Shown: positions 54,482 through 63,863, numbered from the stretch's first letter. The stretch: 64,000 nt of DNA from SpSt-1165 sp964391725 (GCA_964391725.1 CAYMNB010000003.1:53732-117731), one strand, 5' to 3'. Numbers and translations are program-made. Notes: generated by a model not told the origin, from the sequence alone.

Positions 54482-54547
54482 AACAACGGACGTTATTTTA
54501 CCAAACACATACGAACCGGTCAAGCAATTGGTACCTTTTTTGTGCCT

Positions 54548-55774
54548 TTAGCGACGTTGGTTGCGCTGCTCGAACCGGCTCATCACAGATCTATAGGCTG
54601 GTGTGGGTTCCTTTGGCGGTGCTGCCCTATCAACATCTTTACTGAGCAAAAACCCAATGTCTTCAAAAATCCCAACCAACTCACCGCCCTCTTCTGAGAG
54701 GACAATAGGTACGCCGAAATTAATCGAATCGACAAAGGCCTGAGAGGCATAAGGGATAAATATTTGAATTGGTTGCTTGAGTGCTTTTTCAATATTCTTT
54801 CGCGGTAAAATTCCCCCCTCAAAAGTCCGGTTCAAGACCAGCACAATATCCTTGTTTTCCTTATAGCCAAGATCGCTAAAAACATCCAGCGCGGCAATGG
54901 TCGCTCGCACGGAAGCCAACTCTGGACTCAATACAGCCAAAATCATGTCAGATTGATCCAGTCCCTGCAAAGTCAGATCTGAAAAATCCGAGGCCAAATC
55001 CAATACCACATAATCATACATTTCTTTGATGATTTCGATCACTTTTCCTGCCGCCGCAGGTGTGATCAGCTGTCCATCCGCCACCTTTCTGGGCGCAGCC
55101 AGCACATGCACACCGTTCTCGCTTTTCAGCATCACGGCATCTACCACATCTTTATCGAGATCATCCGGCGGGATATGCGCCAGATCAAGCCAGGTGTTGC
55201 GCAGAGACATGTTTAGTAACAAGGCAGCCTGTCCCGCAGCCAAAGAGAGGTCTACCAGTGCCACATTCTTCCCCCATACCTTCGAGATTCCTGCTGCGAT
55301 ATTGGCAGCCATGGCACTGACGCCAACACCGCCGCGTAAGGAAAAAACCGAAATTGTTTTTGCGTGTTTTTCAACCGAAGTGTCGATTTTCGTTGTCCGC
55401 TGGCTGCTGCGGCGCACTAATACCGCAATACGCGCTTGTAGTTCGGCTGGTTGAAACGGCTTTGTCAAATAATCATCCGCACCCGCATCAAAACCCTTGA
55501 TCTTATCATCCAGGGCATTATGCGCAGTCAGCATCATCACCGGAATGTGAGAAGTCTTTTTGTTTTCTCGTATCTTTGAACAGACCTCATACCCATCCAT
55601 TATGGGCATGCTGATGTCGAGAATGACCACATCTGGCAGCATCTTTGAGATCAAGGGTAGCGCTTCAGCGCCATTGGTAGCAGTAGTCACTTCATAGCCT
55701 GCCTGTTCCAGGGTGGTACTGACAACCTTCAGGTTGATCTCATTATCATCTACAGCAACGATTTTTCCAGCCAT
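54548..55774 (-). CDS. Response regulator fused to a CpaE/ParA-like ATPase
   Basis: 408 residues. An N-terminal receiver domain (acidic VDDNE, phospho-acceptor Asp in VVILDISMP, Lys in YLTKPFQP) is joined at about residue 140 to a MinD/ParA-like domain. Its P-loop reads LRGGVGVSAMAANIA, without the two lysines of active ParA ATPases, as is usual in the CpaE group. CpaE proteins position type IV/tad pilus machines at the cell pole, but no pilus gene is nearby. It lies downstream of the OmpR-type regulator, behind a hairpin, and may be transcribed partly with it. Confidence 0.88.
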   Translation of the reverse strand: MAGKIVAVDDNEINLKVVSTTLEQAGYEVTTATNGAEALPLISKMLPDVVILDISMPIMDGYEVCSKIRENKKTSHIPVMMLTAHNALDDKIKGFDAGADDYLTKPFQPAELQARIAVLVRRSSQRTTKIDTSVEKHAKTISVFSLRGGVGVSAMAANIAAGISKVWGKNVALVDLSLAAGQAALLLNMSLRNTWLDLAHIPPDDLDKDVVDAVMLKSENGVHVLAAPRKVADGQLITPAAAGKVIEIIKEMYDYVVLDLASDFSDLTLQGLDQSDMILAVLSPELASVRATIAALDVFSDLGYKENKDIVLVLNRTFEGGILPRKNIEKALKQPIQIFIPYASQAFVDSINFGVPIVLSEEGGELVGIFEDIGFLLSKDVDRAAPPKEPTPAYRSVMSRFEQRNQRR

Positions 55775-55796
55775 GTTCAGAATCCTAATAAAGAAA

Positions 55797-55820
55797 TTGG
55801 TCTATAGTATTATAGACCAA
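55797..55820. terminator. Hairpin between the two response-regulator genes
   Basis: A perfect 10-bp stem (TTGGTCTATA at 55797-55806 with 55811-55820) and a 4-nt loop, followed on the plus strand by TTTT and on the minus strand by TTTCTTTATT. Probably a terminator or attenuator between the two genes. A regulator-binding dyad is the alternative. Confidence 0.55.
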
Positions 55821-55867
55821 TTTTCCGTCATGCATGAAGAAACTGTTACTCACCAGAAAATATGGCG

Positions 55868-56581
55868 TTAGTTCCTGCGATAATCTATGAAGCGATAACC
55901 TACCCCTCGCTCGGTTAAGATGTATTTTGGTTCGGATGGATTTTCCTCAAGTTTTTGACGCAAATAATTAATGTAGAGACGTACGTAATGGGTTTCATCA
56001 CGATACTCATATCCCCATACTTTTGCCAGCAATTGGTCATAGGTCTGCACCCAACCTGCATTTTGCACCAGGTGGAACAAAAGGCGGTATTCCGTCGGAC
56101 GCAATTTGATCAATTCGCCTTCGACCCACACTTCTCTCTTATCAAAATCCAGTTTCAAACGATCATCCACTTCTATCACATCGTGTCGTGACTGCCCCGA
56201 TGCCTCAGTTCTGCGGATAACGGCTTTTGCTCTGACGACCAGTTCCCGCGGGCTGAAGGGCTTGGTAACATAATCATCTGCCCCCAATTCCAACCCCTTT
56301 ACTTTGTCATCCTCTTCGCCTTTGGCGGTCAACATAATCACCGGTACCTGGCTGAATTCACGGATCATGCGCAACACTTCAAAACCATCAATATCAGGCA
56401 TCATAACGTCCAGCATGACCAGGTCAGGCATCACATCACGGAGGCGGTTAATCGCTTCCATACCATTATAGGCTTCTTCCACAATAAATCCGTCATGTTC
56501 GAGATTCAACCTGATGAAACGCGCCATGCGCTGCTCATCATCAACAACAAGGATTCGGCGATTTCGAAAATTGTCTTCCAT
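55868..56581 (-). CDS. OmpR/PhoB-family response regulator
   Basis: 237 residues. The receiver domain has VVDDEQ, Asp in VMLDVMMPD and Lys in YVTKPFSP. The C-terminal winged helix has KLRPTEYRLLFHLVQNAG, VWGYEY and YINYLRQKLEENP. It is a DNA-binding transcription regulator. No histidine kinase is adjacent. It is the last gene of a six-gene operon with a Ser/Thr kinase, phosphatase, VWA and FHA proteins (2-nt gap to the gene before), so it may also be a target of Ser/Thr phosphorylation. Confidence 0.94.
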   Translation of the reverse strand: MEDNFRNRRILVVDDEQRMARFIRLNLEHDGFIVEEAYNGMEAINRLRDVMPDLVMLDVMMPDIDGFEVLRMIREFSQVPVIMLTAKGEEDDKVKGLELGADDYVTKPFSPRELVVRAKAVIRRTEASGQSRHDVIEVDDRLKLDFDKREVWVEGELIKLRPTEYRLLFHLVQNAGWVQTYDQLLAKVWGYEYRDETHYVRLYINYLRQKLEENPSEPKYILTERGVGYRFIDYRRN

Positions 56582-56583
56582 GT

Positions 56584-56823
56584 CTACTCCCTCACAAAAC
56601 TAATAATTTCTTCTTCTTCAGCGCCTGGCAGTATTTCGACATAGTTGATTCGTTCATAAGGAAAAACGACCAAAGTAACTTGATTGTCCAGGTAATGAAT
56701 ATCTTTTCCGTCACGTCGTCTGGGATTTTTTAAAATAATCAGATTATCAGTCGGGGTTGGCATTTCATCTAATTCCGCTACAATCGGATCTTCATTTTTT
56801 ATATGAACCAGAGCAAGTGGCAT
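56584..56823 (-). CDS. Unknown 79-aa acidic protein in the kinase operon
   Basis: Not recognised. It has no membrane helix or signal. The sequence (DNLIILKNPRRRDGKD, VTLVVFPYERINYVEI) suggests a small beta-rich fold with an acidic C-terminus (GAEEEEIISFV). It is 1 nt from the FHA gene and 2 nt from the response-regulator gene, so it is certainly co-transcribed. A small regulatory or adaptor protein is possible. Confidence 0.75.
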   Translation of the reverse strand: MPLALVHIKNEDPIVAELDEMPTPTDNLIILKNPRRRDGKDIHYLDNQVTLVVFPYERINYVEILPGAEEEEIISFVRE

Positions 56824-56824
56824 A

Positions 56825-57274
56825 TTACACCTTTTGAATCCTTATGTTCATTCTTAACTTACCCAATCTTAACATACAATTCTCTTGCAGGATATACTCA
56901 TTCCCCGGATACAATTCTTCTTCATCTAAAAAGGTGCGGTTAGAAGAATTCAAGTCAACCACCTTGAAACCTTCTTCCGTGTACTTAATCATCGCATGCT
57001 GGCGCGAAACACCCTTTTCATATCCATTATGATCATCCATATCAAGATCTACCAGAACCTCATCGGCTGTTGGAACAATCCTCCCCAAGACATATTTCTC
57101 TTTTCCTTGTAGAGTTACCACTTTGTCTGTATCGGTAAAAGTCACCTGGATTATGTAGGATTGATATGATTCTTTCGGTTCCGCTTGTTCCACACCCAAA
57201 AGTGTTGCCCCGCACTGCGAACAGAACATAGCTCCTTCAAACTCTTCTTTTTTACAATTCGGACAGCGAATCAT
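56825..57274 (-). CDS. FHA-domain protein with N-terminal zinc ribbon
   Basis: 149 residues. The zinc ribbon is CPNCKKEEF..CSQCG (residues 4 to about 22). The FHA domain (about 60-149) has LGRIVPTADEV, the phosphothreonine-binding SRQHAMI and NSSNRTFLDEE. FHA domains read phosphothreonine made by Ser/Thr kinases, and such a kinase is in the same operon. The start overlaps the VWA stop by 4 nt (ATGA). Confidence 0.93.
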   Translation of the reverse strand: MIRCPNCKKEEFEGAMFCSQCGATLLGVEQAEPKESYQSYIIQVTFTDTDKVVTLQGKEKYVLGRIVPTADEVLVDLDMDDHNGYEKGVSRQHAMIKYTEEGFKVVDLNSSNRTFLDEEELYPGNEYILQENCMLRLGKLRMNIRIQKV

Positions 57275-58560
57275 TTTAATTCAACTTTCTTGGTGGGAGC
57301 AGCCCGTATGGCGGGAGCTGTTACTGATGGCAATACCCTGGTGCCATATTTGATCTTTTTCTCGCCAGAATCTGAATAATGCTGGTGTTCCTCAATGAAG
57401 TTTGATTCCTCCAAAACACTGGTTGCCAAAGCATCCTGGCCTTGTGCAGCCAATTGCCGTGCCAGGTTCTTCAGTGTATTAATACCTGTATCTATATCGC
57501 CTTGACGGATCAACTTGCGCGCAGCAGCCTGCATGCGATATAAACTAATATGATAAACCGATTGTAGCACTTTTCCATCCGGGACATTTCGGTTTTTCTT
57601 CTCCAGATCAAAAGGTACACCAAAGATCAAATTCTCTGTGCTCAATTCAGTATCCCCTGGCAGATGATGGGCAGAGAACGTCCCCCTGACCATGTCAAGG
57701 CGATTTAATGCGCCTGCAATCGGAGATATCTTTAACTCAAGTAAGAATTCTAACTCCCGTGAGGCCCGCAACGAGCCCAGATGAAATGTGTTGCCAGAAG
57801 CAAGCAGCGGGGTTACCCCGGCGGACATCCGATGTAATGAGGTGATCGCAACACACGGATGGGTATCGAAAGAAAAAACGACTTGCGGAATTTCAATGAT
57901 CTGAGACAGGGCCAGATACTTGCCCAAAAGGTCGCCAAATTCGCTCACCTCAGAAAGATAAGTAACTTCACCGCCCGAGTACCCAACCAGTTGATCAAGA
58001 AATTCATCATTCCACTCATCCCCCAAACCGAAGGCGGAAAAAATCACACCCTCCTGGTTGGCGCTGCGAACCAGGCGCATACACATCTCATCATCACCGT
58101 AGGTTTGTCCATCTGTCAATAATAACAGCAACGATGTGCTTTTTCGAAAGATGGGCGATCTCACCAATTGCACATATCCACGCTTTAACCCTTGATAAAT
58201 TTCCGTGCCGCCTTCGGCATGCATACGCATCACATAACGAGTCAAGCTGCCAAAATCACCGATTTTTGTTGCACGAAGCAATGTATCTGCTCGGTCGTTG
58301 AACACCACCAATGACACATAATCATCTGGTGATAAATACTGATGTAAATTAACCAGGGTTCTCTTCACCACGTCCAACGCATACCCCTTCATCGAAGTAG
58401 AGGTATCTATGACCAGACACAGGTTTATCGGCAACCGCTGAAAGCCTTCCGGCAACTGGTACGTCAATTTCATCAACGCATAGAAAACCTGCGTTTCTTT
58501 GATGACATTTAAATACTCGTTGCCATACTTAACAGAATGATTCAGCTTTATGATTGCCAT
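57271..58560 (-). CDS. VWA-domain protein
   Basis: 429 residues, no signal peptide or membrane helix, so cytosolic. The VWA domain (about 40-220) keeps the metal-ion adhesion site: DTSTSMKG, Thr in AEGGTEIYQGL and Asp in LLLTDGQTYGDDE. The C-terminal 200 residues are a beta-sandwich-like part and a helical region with HISLYRMQAAARKL. In bacteria such proteins act as protein-binding partners in kinase or chaperone pathways. It overlaps the FHA gene and is 8 nt from the PP2C gene. Confidence 0.92.
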   Translation of the reverse strand: MAIIKLNHSVKYGNEYLNVIKETQVFYALMKLTYQLPEGFQRLPINLCLVIDTSTSMKGYALDVVKRTLVNLHQYLSPDDYVSLVVFNDRADTLLRATKIGDFGSLTRYVMRMHAEGGTEIYQGLKRGYVQLVRSPIFRKSTSLLLLLTDGQTYGDDEMCMRLVRSANQEGVIFSAFGLGDEWNDEFLDQLVGYSGGEVTYLSEVSEFGDLLGKYLALSQIIEIPQVVFSFDTHPCVAITSLHRMSAGVTPLLASGNTFHLGSLRASRELEFLLELKISPIAGALNRLDMVRGTFSAHHLPGDTELSTENLIFGVPFDLEKKNRNVPDGKVLQSVYHISLYRMQAAARKLIRQGDIDTGINTLKNLARQLAAQGQDALATSVLEESNFIEEHQHYSDSGEKKIKYGTRVLPSVTAPAIRAAPTKKVELK

Positions 58561-58568
58561 ATAAGTGT

Positions 58569-59387
58569 TTAGTGTACTTTGATTACGATGGCTGAAATGT
58601 TATCTGGACCCCCAGCTGCATTGGCGTCGGCTATCAACCTCTCACTTGCTTCCTGTGGATGGGCGCTGCTGCTTACTATGGATTTGATTGTATCATCATC
58701 CACGCATACCGTCACCCCATCACTGCATAAGATCAGGTAGCCGGCTTGCGGAATTTTTCTGGTGGATAATTGTGTGTCAACTGACTCGTTCTGGCCCAGG
58801 GCTGAATACAATACATTTTTCTGATTGTAATTCCTCCCTTCTTCGAGACTCAATTGTCCCAAATCTACAAGCCGTTGCACCAGTGTTTGATCTTTTGTGA
58901 GTTGTTCCAATTCACCTTGTTCATCAATAAGATAAGCGCGCGAGTCACCTGCATGCCCGATCGTTAGATAATTCCCCAAAATGATCATGGCGGTCATCGT
59001 TGTTCCCCCGTCAGGGATCTCCACTAATAATTGCTCATTAATTCTACGCATACCATTTTCAAGGACTTCCTGAACCGGCTCCGGTTGACTGAATCCGGCA
59101 GGATTTACCATTGGGAGGAACAAATGACGCAGAACATGTTCAACCATGGCCTGAATAGCTCGTGAACTGGCTTCCTCGCCTTTTGCATGCCCACCCATTC
59201 CGTCGGCAACAATGAACAACCCGAAATTTAGGATACCATTGTCTGTTGCCAACAAAGTATCCATGGTGAATATGGAATCTTCATTGTGATCATATCGTTT
59301 CCCATAACTCTGACAAGCGCCAACAGTAAAAGCCATCGCAGGTTGAACATCTTGTATGGTCGTTTTACTTGCGGATTCGTATGCCAT
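58569..59387 (-). CDS. PP2C-type protein phosphatase
   Basis: 272 residues. Metal-binding motifs are in order: NEDSIF, FIVADGMGGHAKGEEAS, GHAGDSRAYL, LILCSDGVT and GGPDNISAIVIKV. It removes phosphate from Ser/Thr. It follows the kinase gene by 12 nt in the operon and is the natural antagonist of that kinase. Confidence 0.95.
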   Translation of the reverse strand: MAYESASKTTIQDVQPAMAFTVGACQSYGKRYDHNEDSIFTMDTLLATDNGILNFGLFIVADGMGGHAKGEEASSRAIQAMVEHVLRHLFLPMVNPAGFSQPEPVQEVLENGMRRINEQLLVEIPDGGTTMTAMIILGNYLTIGHAGDSRAYLIDEQGELEQLTKDQTLVQRLVDLGQLSLEEGRNYNQKNVLYSALGQNESVDTQLSTRKIPQAGYLILCSDGVTVCVDDDTIKSIVSSSAHPQEASERLIADANAAGGPDNISAIVIKVH

Positions 59388-59399
59388 GCTTCCCTCCTG

Positions 59400-61244
59400 C
59401 TAATACACCGCGATCGCGTAGACATTGTGATCAGATGAACCAAACACAAGCACCCCGTTGTCTAATGCTGGCCGCCCGGTGATATGACCCTGGGTTTGGA
59501 ACTTCCAGAATAATTCTCCACTTTGCACATCCAGACAATAAATGCAACCGTCCGAATCACCGATATACACTCGATCATTGTCAGTAATTGGAGAGCCACT
59601 CACTTGCGATTCGGTCTGGTAACTCCATACCAACCGCCCGTTGTTTTTATTCACACAATAAATTTTTCCATCGGCAGACCCCAAAAAGATATTGTCATTC
59701 AACACGATAGGAGAAGACACTGATCCTTTATCCATGCGAAATCGCCAGATAGCCCAGCCAGTTTTCGAGTCAATTGCATACAGGGTTGCATCCAAAGAGC
59801 TGAAAAACAGCATCCCTTCACTTTCGTCCAGATATGGATTCCCGAGCACGCCTCGTTTGGCATTGAAGCGCCATTTCATCATTCCGCCCATGTCCGTGCT
59901 CAACATTTCGCCATCCATTCCCACAAAAATCAACCGGTCATCGGTGACAATGGGCTTTGTCCGTATGGGTGCCATCGCCTCCGCTTTCCATGAAGGCGTG
60001 CCTCCTGTAATCGAAATAGCATACAGATTGCAATCATCACTGCCGATGAAAACATGTTCATTGCGCACTGCCGGCGATCCGCGTACCGGACCACGCGTCT
60101 GAAACGCCCACACACGTTTGCCACTACCACCCTCCACAGCATACACATTGTGGTCTTCTGATCCGAAGAACACAAGACTGCCATCAAGAGCGGGCATACT
60201 TACAATGCCTCCTTTGGCAGGATACTTCCACACAAATTTACCATCTGCCGCATTGAGCTTGTATATATTATGATCATAGGAGCCGATGTAGACACTTCTG
60301 TTCGAGATTACCGCCGAACCGCGTACTTCATCCTCACAGCGAAATGTCCAGATCGGTTTTATCAATTGCTCTGCTGGCGTTTGGCCTTTTGATTCACCCT
60401 TCGTCTGGGTCGCAACAGTAAAAAGGGAATCGACAGGTGACAACAAACCCGTCTCGCTGCCAGCACGAATGAGGGCATCACGCATTTGCTTGGCTGTGCC
60501 ATAACGATCACCAGCATTGTAAGAAAGTGCCTTTTCCACAATAGTAACCATCTGATCAGTGACAGCAGGATTGAACTTTTTGATAGGCCGCTGCTCAAAG
60601 GTAAACGGAGGTTCAATGGTGGGATCATGTCGTGTGAATAAATGATGAAGTGTTGCTCCTAGCGCATATATATCAACACTGGGGGTTGCCTCTCCGCGAT
60701 ACTGCTCTGGCGGGGCATATCCTTCAGTACCGATAATGGTTCCCTTTTGGCCCAACTGGAACGTTTTCGCGATACCAAAGTCAATCAAAACCACATTACC
60801 TTGTTGGTTAACCATGATATTGGATGGTTTTATATCTCGAAAGATTATCGGTTCTGGTTCATGTGAATGCAGATAATCCAATACATCGCACAATTGCACA
60901 GCCCACTTGATTACCTGTGATTCAGGGATAAAATCTGTAACCCGCTCTAAAACCCGTTCGAGATCTTTCCCATACACATATTCAATCACAAGATACGCCC
61001 GTTGGTCAATGGTGAAATAATCATAGATATTTGTGATCGAAGGATGCGACAAAGTAACCAGAAGATTGGCTTCTCTCTCGAAGTTCTTAATCATCATCTG
61101 GTTAATCTTGGGATCCGTATTCGCGCTAACCATCTCTTTGATCGCCACCAACTTGACAGCATTGGGAAAATGCATATCTCTTGCGCGGTAAACAGCACCC
61201 ATCCCACCAGAGCCAATTACATCCTGGATGAGGTATCGGCGCAT
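59400..61244 (-). CDS. Ser/Thr protein kinase with PQQ-like beta-propeller
   Basis: About 614 residues from the ATG at 61244. A TTG at 61250 is less likely. The kinase domain (1 to about 265) has the glycine loop IGSGGMGAVYRA, the catalytic loop FRDIKPSNIM (Phe replaces the usual His of HRD) and LIDFGIAK. From about 300 to the end are 7-8 PQQ-type repeats of the form VYIGSxDxNIY and LVWSYQT. No membrane helix joins the two parts, so the propeller should lie in the cytosol, unlike most kinase-propeller proteins. It heads a six-gene signalling operon. Confidence 0.94.
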   Translation of the reverse strand: MRRYLIQDVIGSGGMGAVYRARDMHFPNAVKLVAIKEMVSANTDPKINQMMIKNFEREANLLVTLSHPSITNIYDYFTIDQRAYLVIEYVYGKDLERVLERVTDFIPESQVIKWAVQLCDVLDYLHSHEPEPIIFRDIKPSNIMVNQQGNVVLIDFGIAKTFQLGQKGTIIGTEGYAPPEQYRGEATPSVDIYALGATLHHLFTRHDPTIEPPFTFEQRPIKKFNPAVTDQMVTIVEKALSYNAGDRYGTAKQMRDALIRAGSETGLLSPVDSLFTVATQTKGESKGQTPAEQLIKPIWTFRCEDEVRGSAVISNRSVYIGSYDHNIYKLNAADGKFVWKYPAKGGIVSMPALDGSLVFFGSEDHNVYAVEGGSGKRVWAFQTRGPVRGSPAVRNEHVFIGSDDCNLYAISITGGTPSWKAEAMAPIRTKPIVTDDRLIFVGMDGEMLSTDMGGMMKWRFNAKRGVLGNPYLDESEGMLFFSSLDATLYAIDSKTGWAIWRFRMDKGSVSSPIVLNDNIFLGSADGKIYCVNKNNGRLVWSYQTESQVSGSPITDNDRVYIGDSDGCIYCLDVQSGELFWKFQTQGHITGRPALDNGVLVFGSSDHNVYAIAVY

Positions 61245-61477
61245 CAGCAAACTTTTTGCTGGTAAACGGCCTGGTCTTTTGCTTTCCGATTCGGGAAATA
61301 CGCGGGTTATGATACGATCTTGCAGAATAACCTCCCCTGATTACTCACGACCTGCAATAGATTACGATGAGAGAGAACTTTACTCATTATATATCACTTC
61401 TCGCTTCTCATGGACAATTTGAACCGAGTATTTATAGGCCCGGAGCCTGACTTTTCCAAAGTATCATGGCTGGCGCA

Positions 61478-62014
61478 TTATTCGGATTCTATAACCATGA
61501 GGTATGAGGCAGCAGCCCACCCGCTCCTTGATGCATCATACGGAGATTCAAGATACCACCAGACATAACCATCCTGTTCGACCGGCCCATTGACAACCGC
61601 AAACAATTCCAATTCCTGTCCCACAAACTGAATCGTTCCCACAGTGCCCGGGTTCGCCCGCAAACGCAAGCCAAGTCCGCCCGTTTCTACAATTTGCACC
61701 ACGGTTCCAACAGTTATTCCCTCGATGACAACAGAAGGAGTTTCGATATTCTCCACAGAAACCGCTGGACTGGGCGTAACAGTTGGGGTTGTATAAGGAA
61801 TAAGCGTTACAACAGGCCCTTGTGATTGTGCTGACTGATCTGGTATTGACATAAAAATCAGCGAAATTAAAGCCGCAAACAAAACCAGGCCTGCAACCAA
61901 CGCAATAGCCATTATGATCAGAATGCGCTTTTTCTCTTTGGGCGAAGTGTCTTCAGTCTTCATCCACTTAATTATAGCGGATATTAATGCAACCCATAAC
62001 AGCAGTATGAGCAT
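61478..62014 (-). CDS. Membrane protein with SH3-like domain
   Basis: 178 residues. Two membrane helices (about 2-17 and 31-54) are followed by a short Thr/Pro-rich linker (TPTVTPSPAV) and a bacterial SH3-like domain (about 95-178, with GLGLRLRANPGTVG and WWYLES). Such domains bind cell-wall peptides or polysaccharides. It is divergent from the kinase gene at 62081. The 227-bp gap towards 61250 holds nothing else that I recognise. Confidence 0.8.
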   Translation of the reverse strand: MLILLLWVALISAIIKWMKTEDTSPKEKKRILIIMAIALVAGLVLFAALISLIFMSIPDQSAQSQGPVVTLIPYTTPTVTPSPAVSVENIETPSVVIEGITVGTVVQIVETGGLGLRLRANPGTVGTIQFVGQELELFAVVNGPVEQDGYVWWYLESPYDASRSGWAAASYLMVIESE

Positions 62015-62064
62015 TAATCAACTTTACGACCTTCCTGTATTTTTTAGCATCAATACCCCTATGA

Positions 62065-62070
62065 TATAAT
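62065..62070 (+). promoter_or_regulatory. -10 box close to a kinase start codon
   Basis: TATAAT ends 10 nt before the ATG at 62081, with no ribosome-binding site between. Transcription would start about 3-4 nt before the ATG, making a nearly leaderless mRNA. The -35 is weak. Confidence 0.45.
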
Positions 62071-62080
62071 CAATCGTAAT

Positions 62081-63142
62081 ATGGCAATTGCACACAACCA
62101 CACCTCGATGATAGGTAGTCGCTATGAAATTAACCGCCTGGTTGGTACCGGTGGCATGTCCATCGTGTACAAAGCACGCGACGTGGTACTTGACCGCGAT
62201 GTCGCCATTAAAGTGTTACGGCAAAAATACGCCAGTACAGAAGATATGCGCCTTCGCTTTCAACAAGAAGCCCGCGCAGCTGCCAAGTTATCTCATCCCA
62301 ACATCGTCACCGTATTTGATTCGGGACTGGACGGCACCCGCATTTTTATCGCTTTACAATATATCGAGGGATCAAATTTAAAAACACACATTCAGACCCG
62401 TCCTGCCATTAACCTGATTACAGAACTCGATTATGGCATTCAGATCTGCAGGGCGATTGACCATGCGCATGCAAATAAGATCATTCACTGTGACATAAAG
62501 CCCTCCAACATCCTCCTCGATGCATCTAACCAGGTGAAAATCACGGATTTTGGCCTGGCTCGAGTGATGCAGCAGTCTGACAACTTCGACAATGAATTCT
62601 TCTGGGGCTCGCCCTATTACGTATCCCCTGAACAAGCCAAAGGTGAACCGCCTTCCATCGCCTCAGATATCTATTCTTGCGGCATCGTTTTATACCAATT
62701 GTTTACCGGTTATCTCCCCTTTACAGCCACCACAGTAGATGAATTATTACAGGCTCATATTCAAGTAACACCACAGCCCCCAACCGAAATAAACCCCGAC
62801 ATTCCTGATACTCTGAATTCTTTAATACTGCGTTGTTTAGAAAAAGATCCTCGCAAACGTTTCCGTTCATTCTCGCAACTTAGAGACAATCTGGCATCTG
62901 TAAGGCATTCCTTGATTTTAAGCCTGACAGCGGAGCCGATAGAATCAAAACCAAACAAACTAACCCTCGCAGAATCGATCCGAACAGCAAATCCACCCAG
63001 TTCAAAACACAAGTATACACTTCCCGAAAAAACGCCCAAACAGTTCGATTGGATTTCCATTCTGTTAGGATTATTAGCCACCATCGCGGTAGCTGGTTTG
63101 ATTCCATTTTGGATTTATATTTATTTCAATGTCCCGGGATAA
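62081..63142 (+). CDS. Membrane-anchored Ser/Thr protein kinase
   Basis: 353 residues. The kinase domain (about 12-275) has VGTGGMSIVYKA, Lys in VAIKVL, catalytic loop HCDIKPSN (Cys replaces Arg of HRD, so activation-loop control may differ) and ITDFGLAR, then SPYYVSPEQA. A linker leads to one C-terminal membrane helix (about 327-350) with almost nothing outside, so it lacks an external sensor domain. The rpe gene follows after 9 nt on the same strand. Confidence 0.94.
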   Translation: MAIAHNHTSMIGSRYEINRLVGTGGMSIVYKARDVVLDRDVAIKVLRQKYASTEDMRLRFQQEARAAAKLSHPNIVTVFDSGLDGTRIFIALQYIEGSNLKTHIQTRPAINLITELDYGIQICRAIDHAHANKIIHCDIKPSNILLDASNQVKITDFGLARVMQQSDNFDNEFFWGSPYYVSPEQAKGEPPSIASDIYSCGIVLYQLFTGYLPFTATTVDELLQAHIQVTPQPPTEINPDIPDTLNSLILRCLEKDPRKRFRSFSQLRDNLASVRHSLILSLTAEPIESKPNKLTLAESIRTANPPSSKHKYTLPEKTPKQFDWISILLGLLATIAVAGLIPFWIYIYFNVPG

Positions 63143-63151
63143 TAGGTGTAG

Positions 63152-63811
63152 ATGATGATAATCTCTCCGTCAATCCTATCAGCAGATTTTGGCAACCTCC
63201 AATCACAATTAGAACAAATCGAACTGGGGGGAGCTGATTGGATCCATGTGGATGTAATGGATGGACACTTTGTCCCCAACATCACCATGGGGCCGTTCAT
63301 CGTCAATCATTGCCGTAGATTATCAACACTCCCGCTGGATGTGCATCTGATGATCGAAAAGCCCGAGAACCATATTGACGCCTTCATCGATGCGGGCGCA
63401 TCTAGGCTCACCATCCACATTGAAAACAATCCCAATGTCCATCGCACCTTGCAAGCTATTCGCGATCGGGGAGTTCACCCGGGGATAGCCATCAATCCTG
63501 GCACCCCGGCGCATGCCATTGAAAGCATCCTCGACCAGACCGATATGGTCCTGGTCATGACAGTGAACCCTGGCTTTTCAGGCCAATCTCATATGGCCAG
63601 CATGGCTGCTAAGGTAAATAAAGTCCGTGTAATGATACAAACAGCAAAAACAGAGACAATCATTGAAGTCGATGGTGGAATTACTGCCGACACCCTTCCA
63701 GCTATGTATACCGCAGGTGCTCGTGCTTTTGTTGCAGCAACTGCTATTTTTAAAAATGATGCAGGCATCGTCCCGGCCATTCAATTACTCAGGCAGTCGA
63801 CATATGATTAA
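63152..63811 (+). CDS. rpe: Ribulose-phosphate 3-epimerase
   Basis: 219 residues, normal length. Family motifs: ISPSILSADFGNL, DWIHVDVMDGHFVPNITMGP, DVHLMIEKPENHI, MTVNPGFSGQ and EVDGGI. It interconverts ribulose-5-phosphate and xylulose-5-phosphate in the pentose phosphate pathway with a metal bound by His and Asp residues. It is likely co-transcribed with the kinase before it. A bidirectional terminator separates it from rpmB. Confidence 0.96.
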   Translation: MMIISPSILSADFGNLQSQLEQIELGGADWIHVDVMDGHFVPNITMGPFIVNHCRRLSTLPLDVHLMIEKPENHIDAFIDAGASRLTIHIENNPNVHRTLQAIRDRGVHPGIAINPGTPAHAIESILDQTDMVLVMTVNPGFSGQSHMASMAAKVNKVRVMIQTAKTETIIEVDGGITADTLPAMYTAGARAFVAATAIFKNDAGIVPAIQLLRQSTYD

Positions 63812-63821
63812 ATGAAAAAAC

Positions 63822-63840
63822 CGCGTGAAACGCGATTTTT
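63822..63840. terminator. Terminator between rpe and rpmB
   Basis: Short GC stem (CGCGT at 63822-63826 with ACGCG at 63830-63834) around a GAA loop, flanked by A and T runs that suit both strands. Confidence 0.75.
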
Positions 63841-63863
63841 CCCATATTCGACGGTAGAACTCG

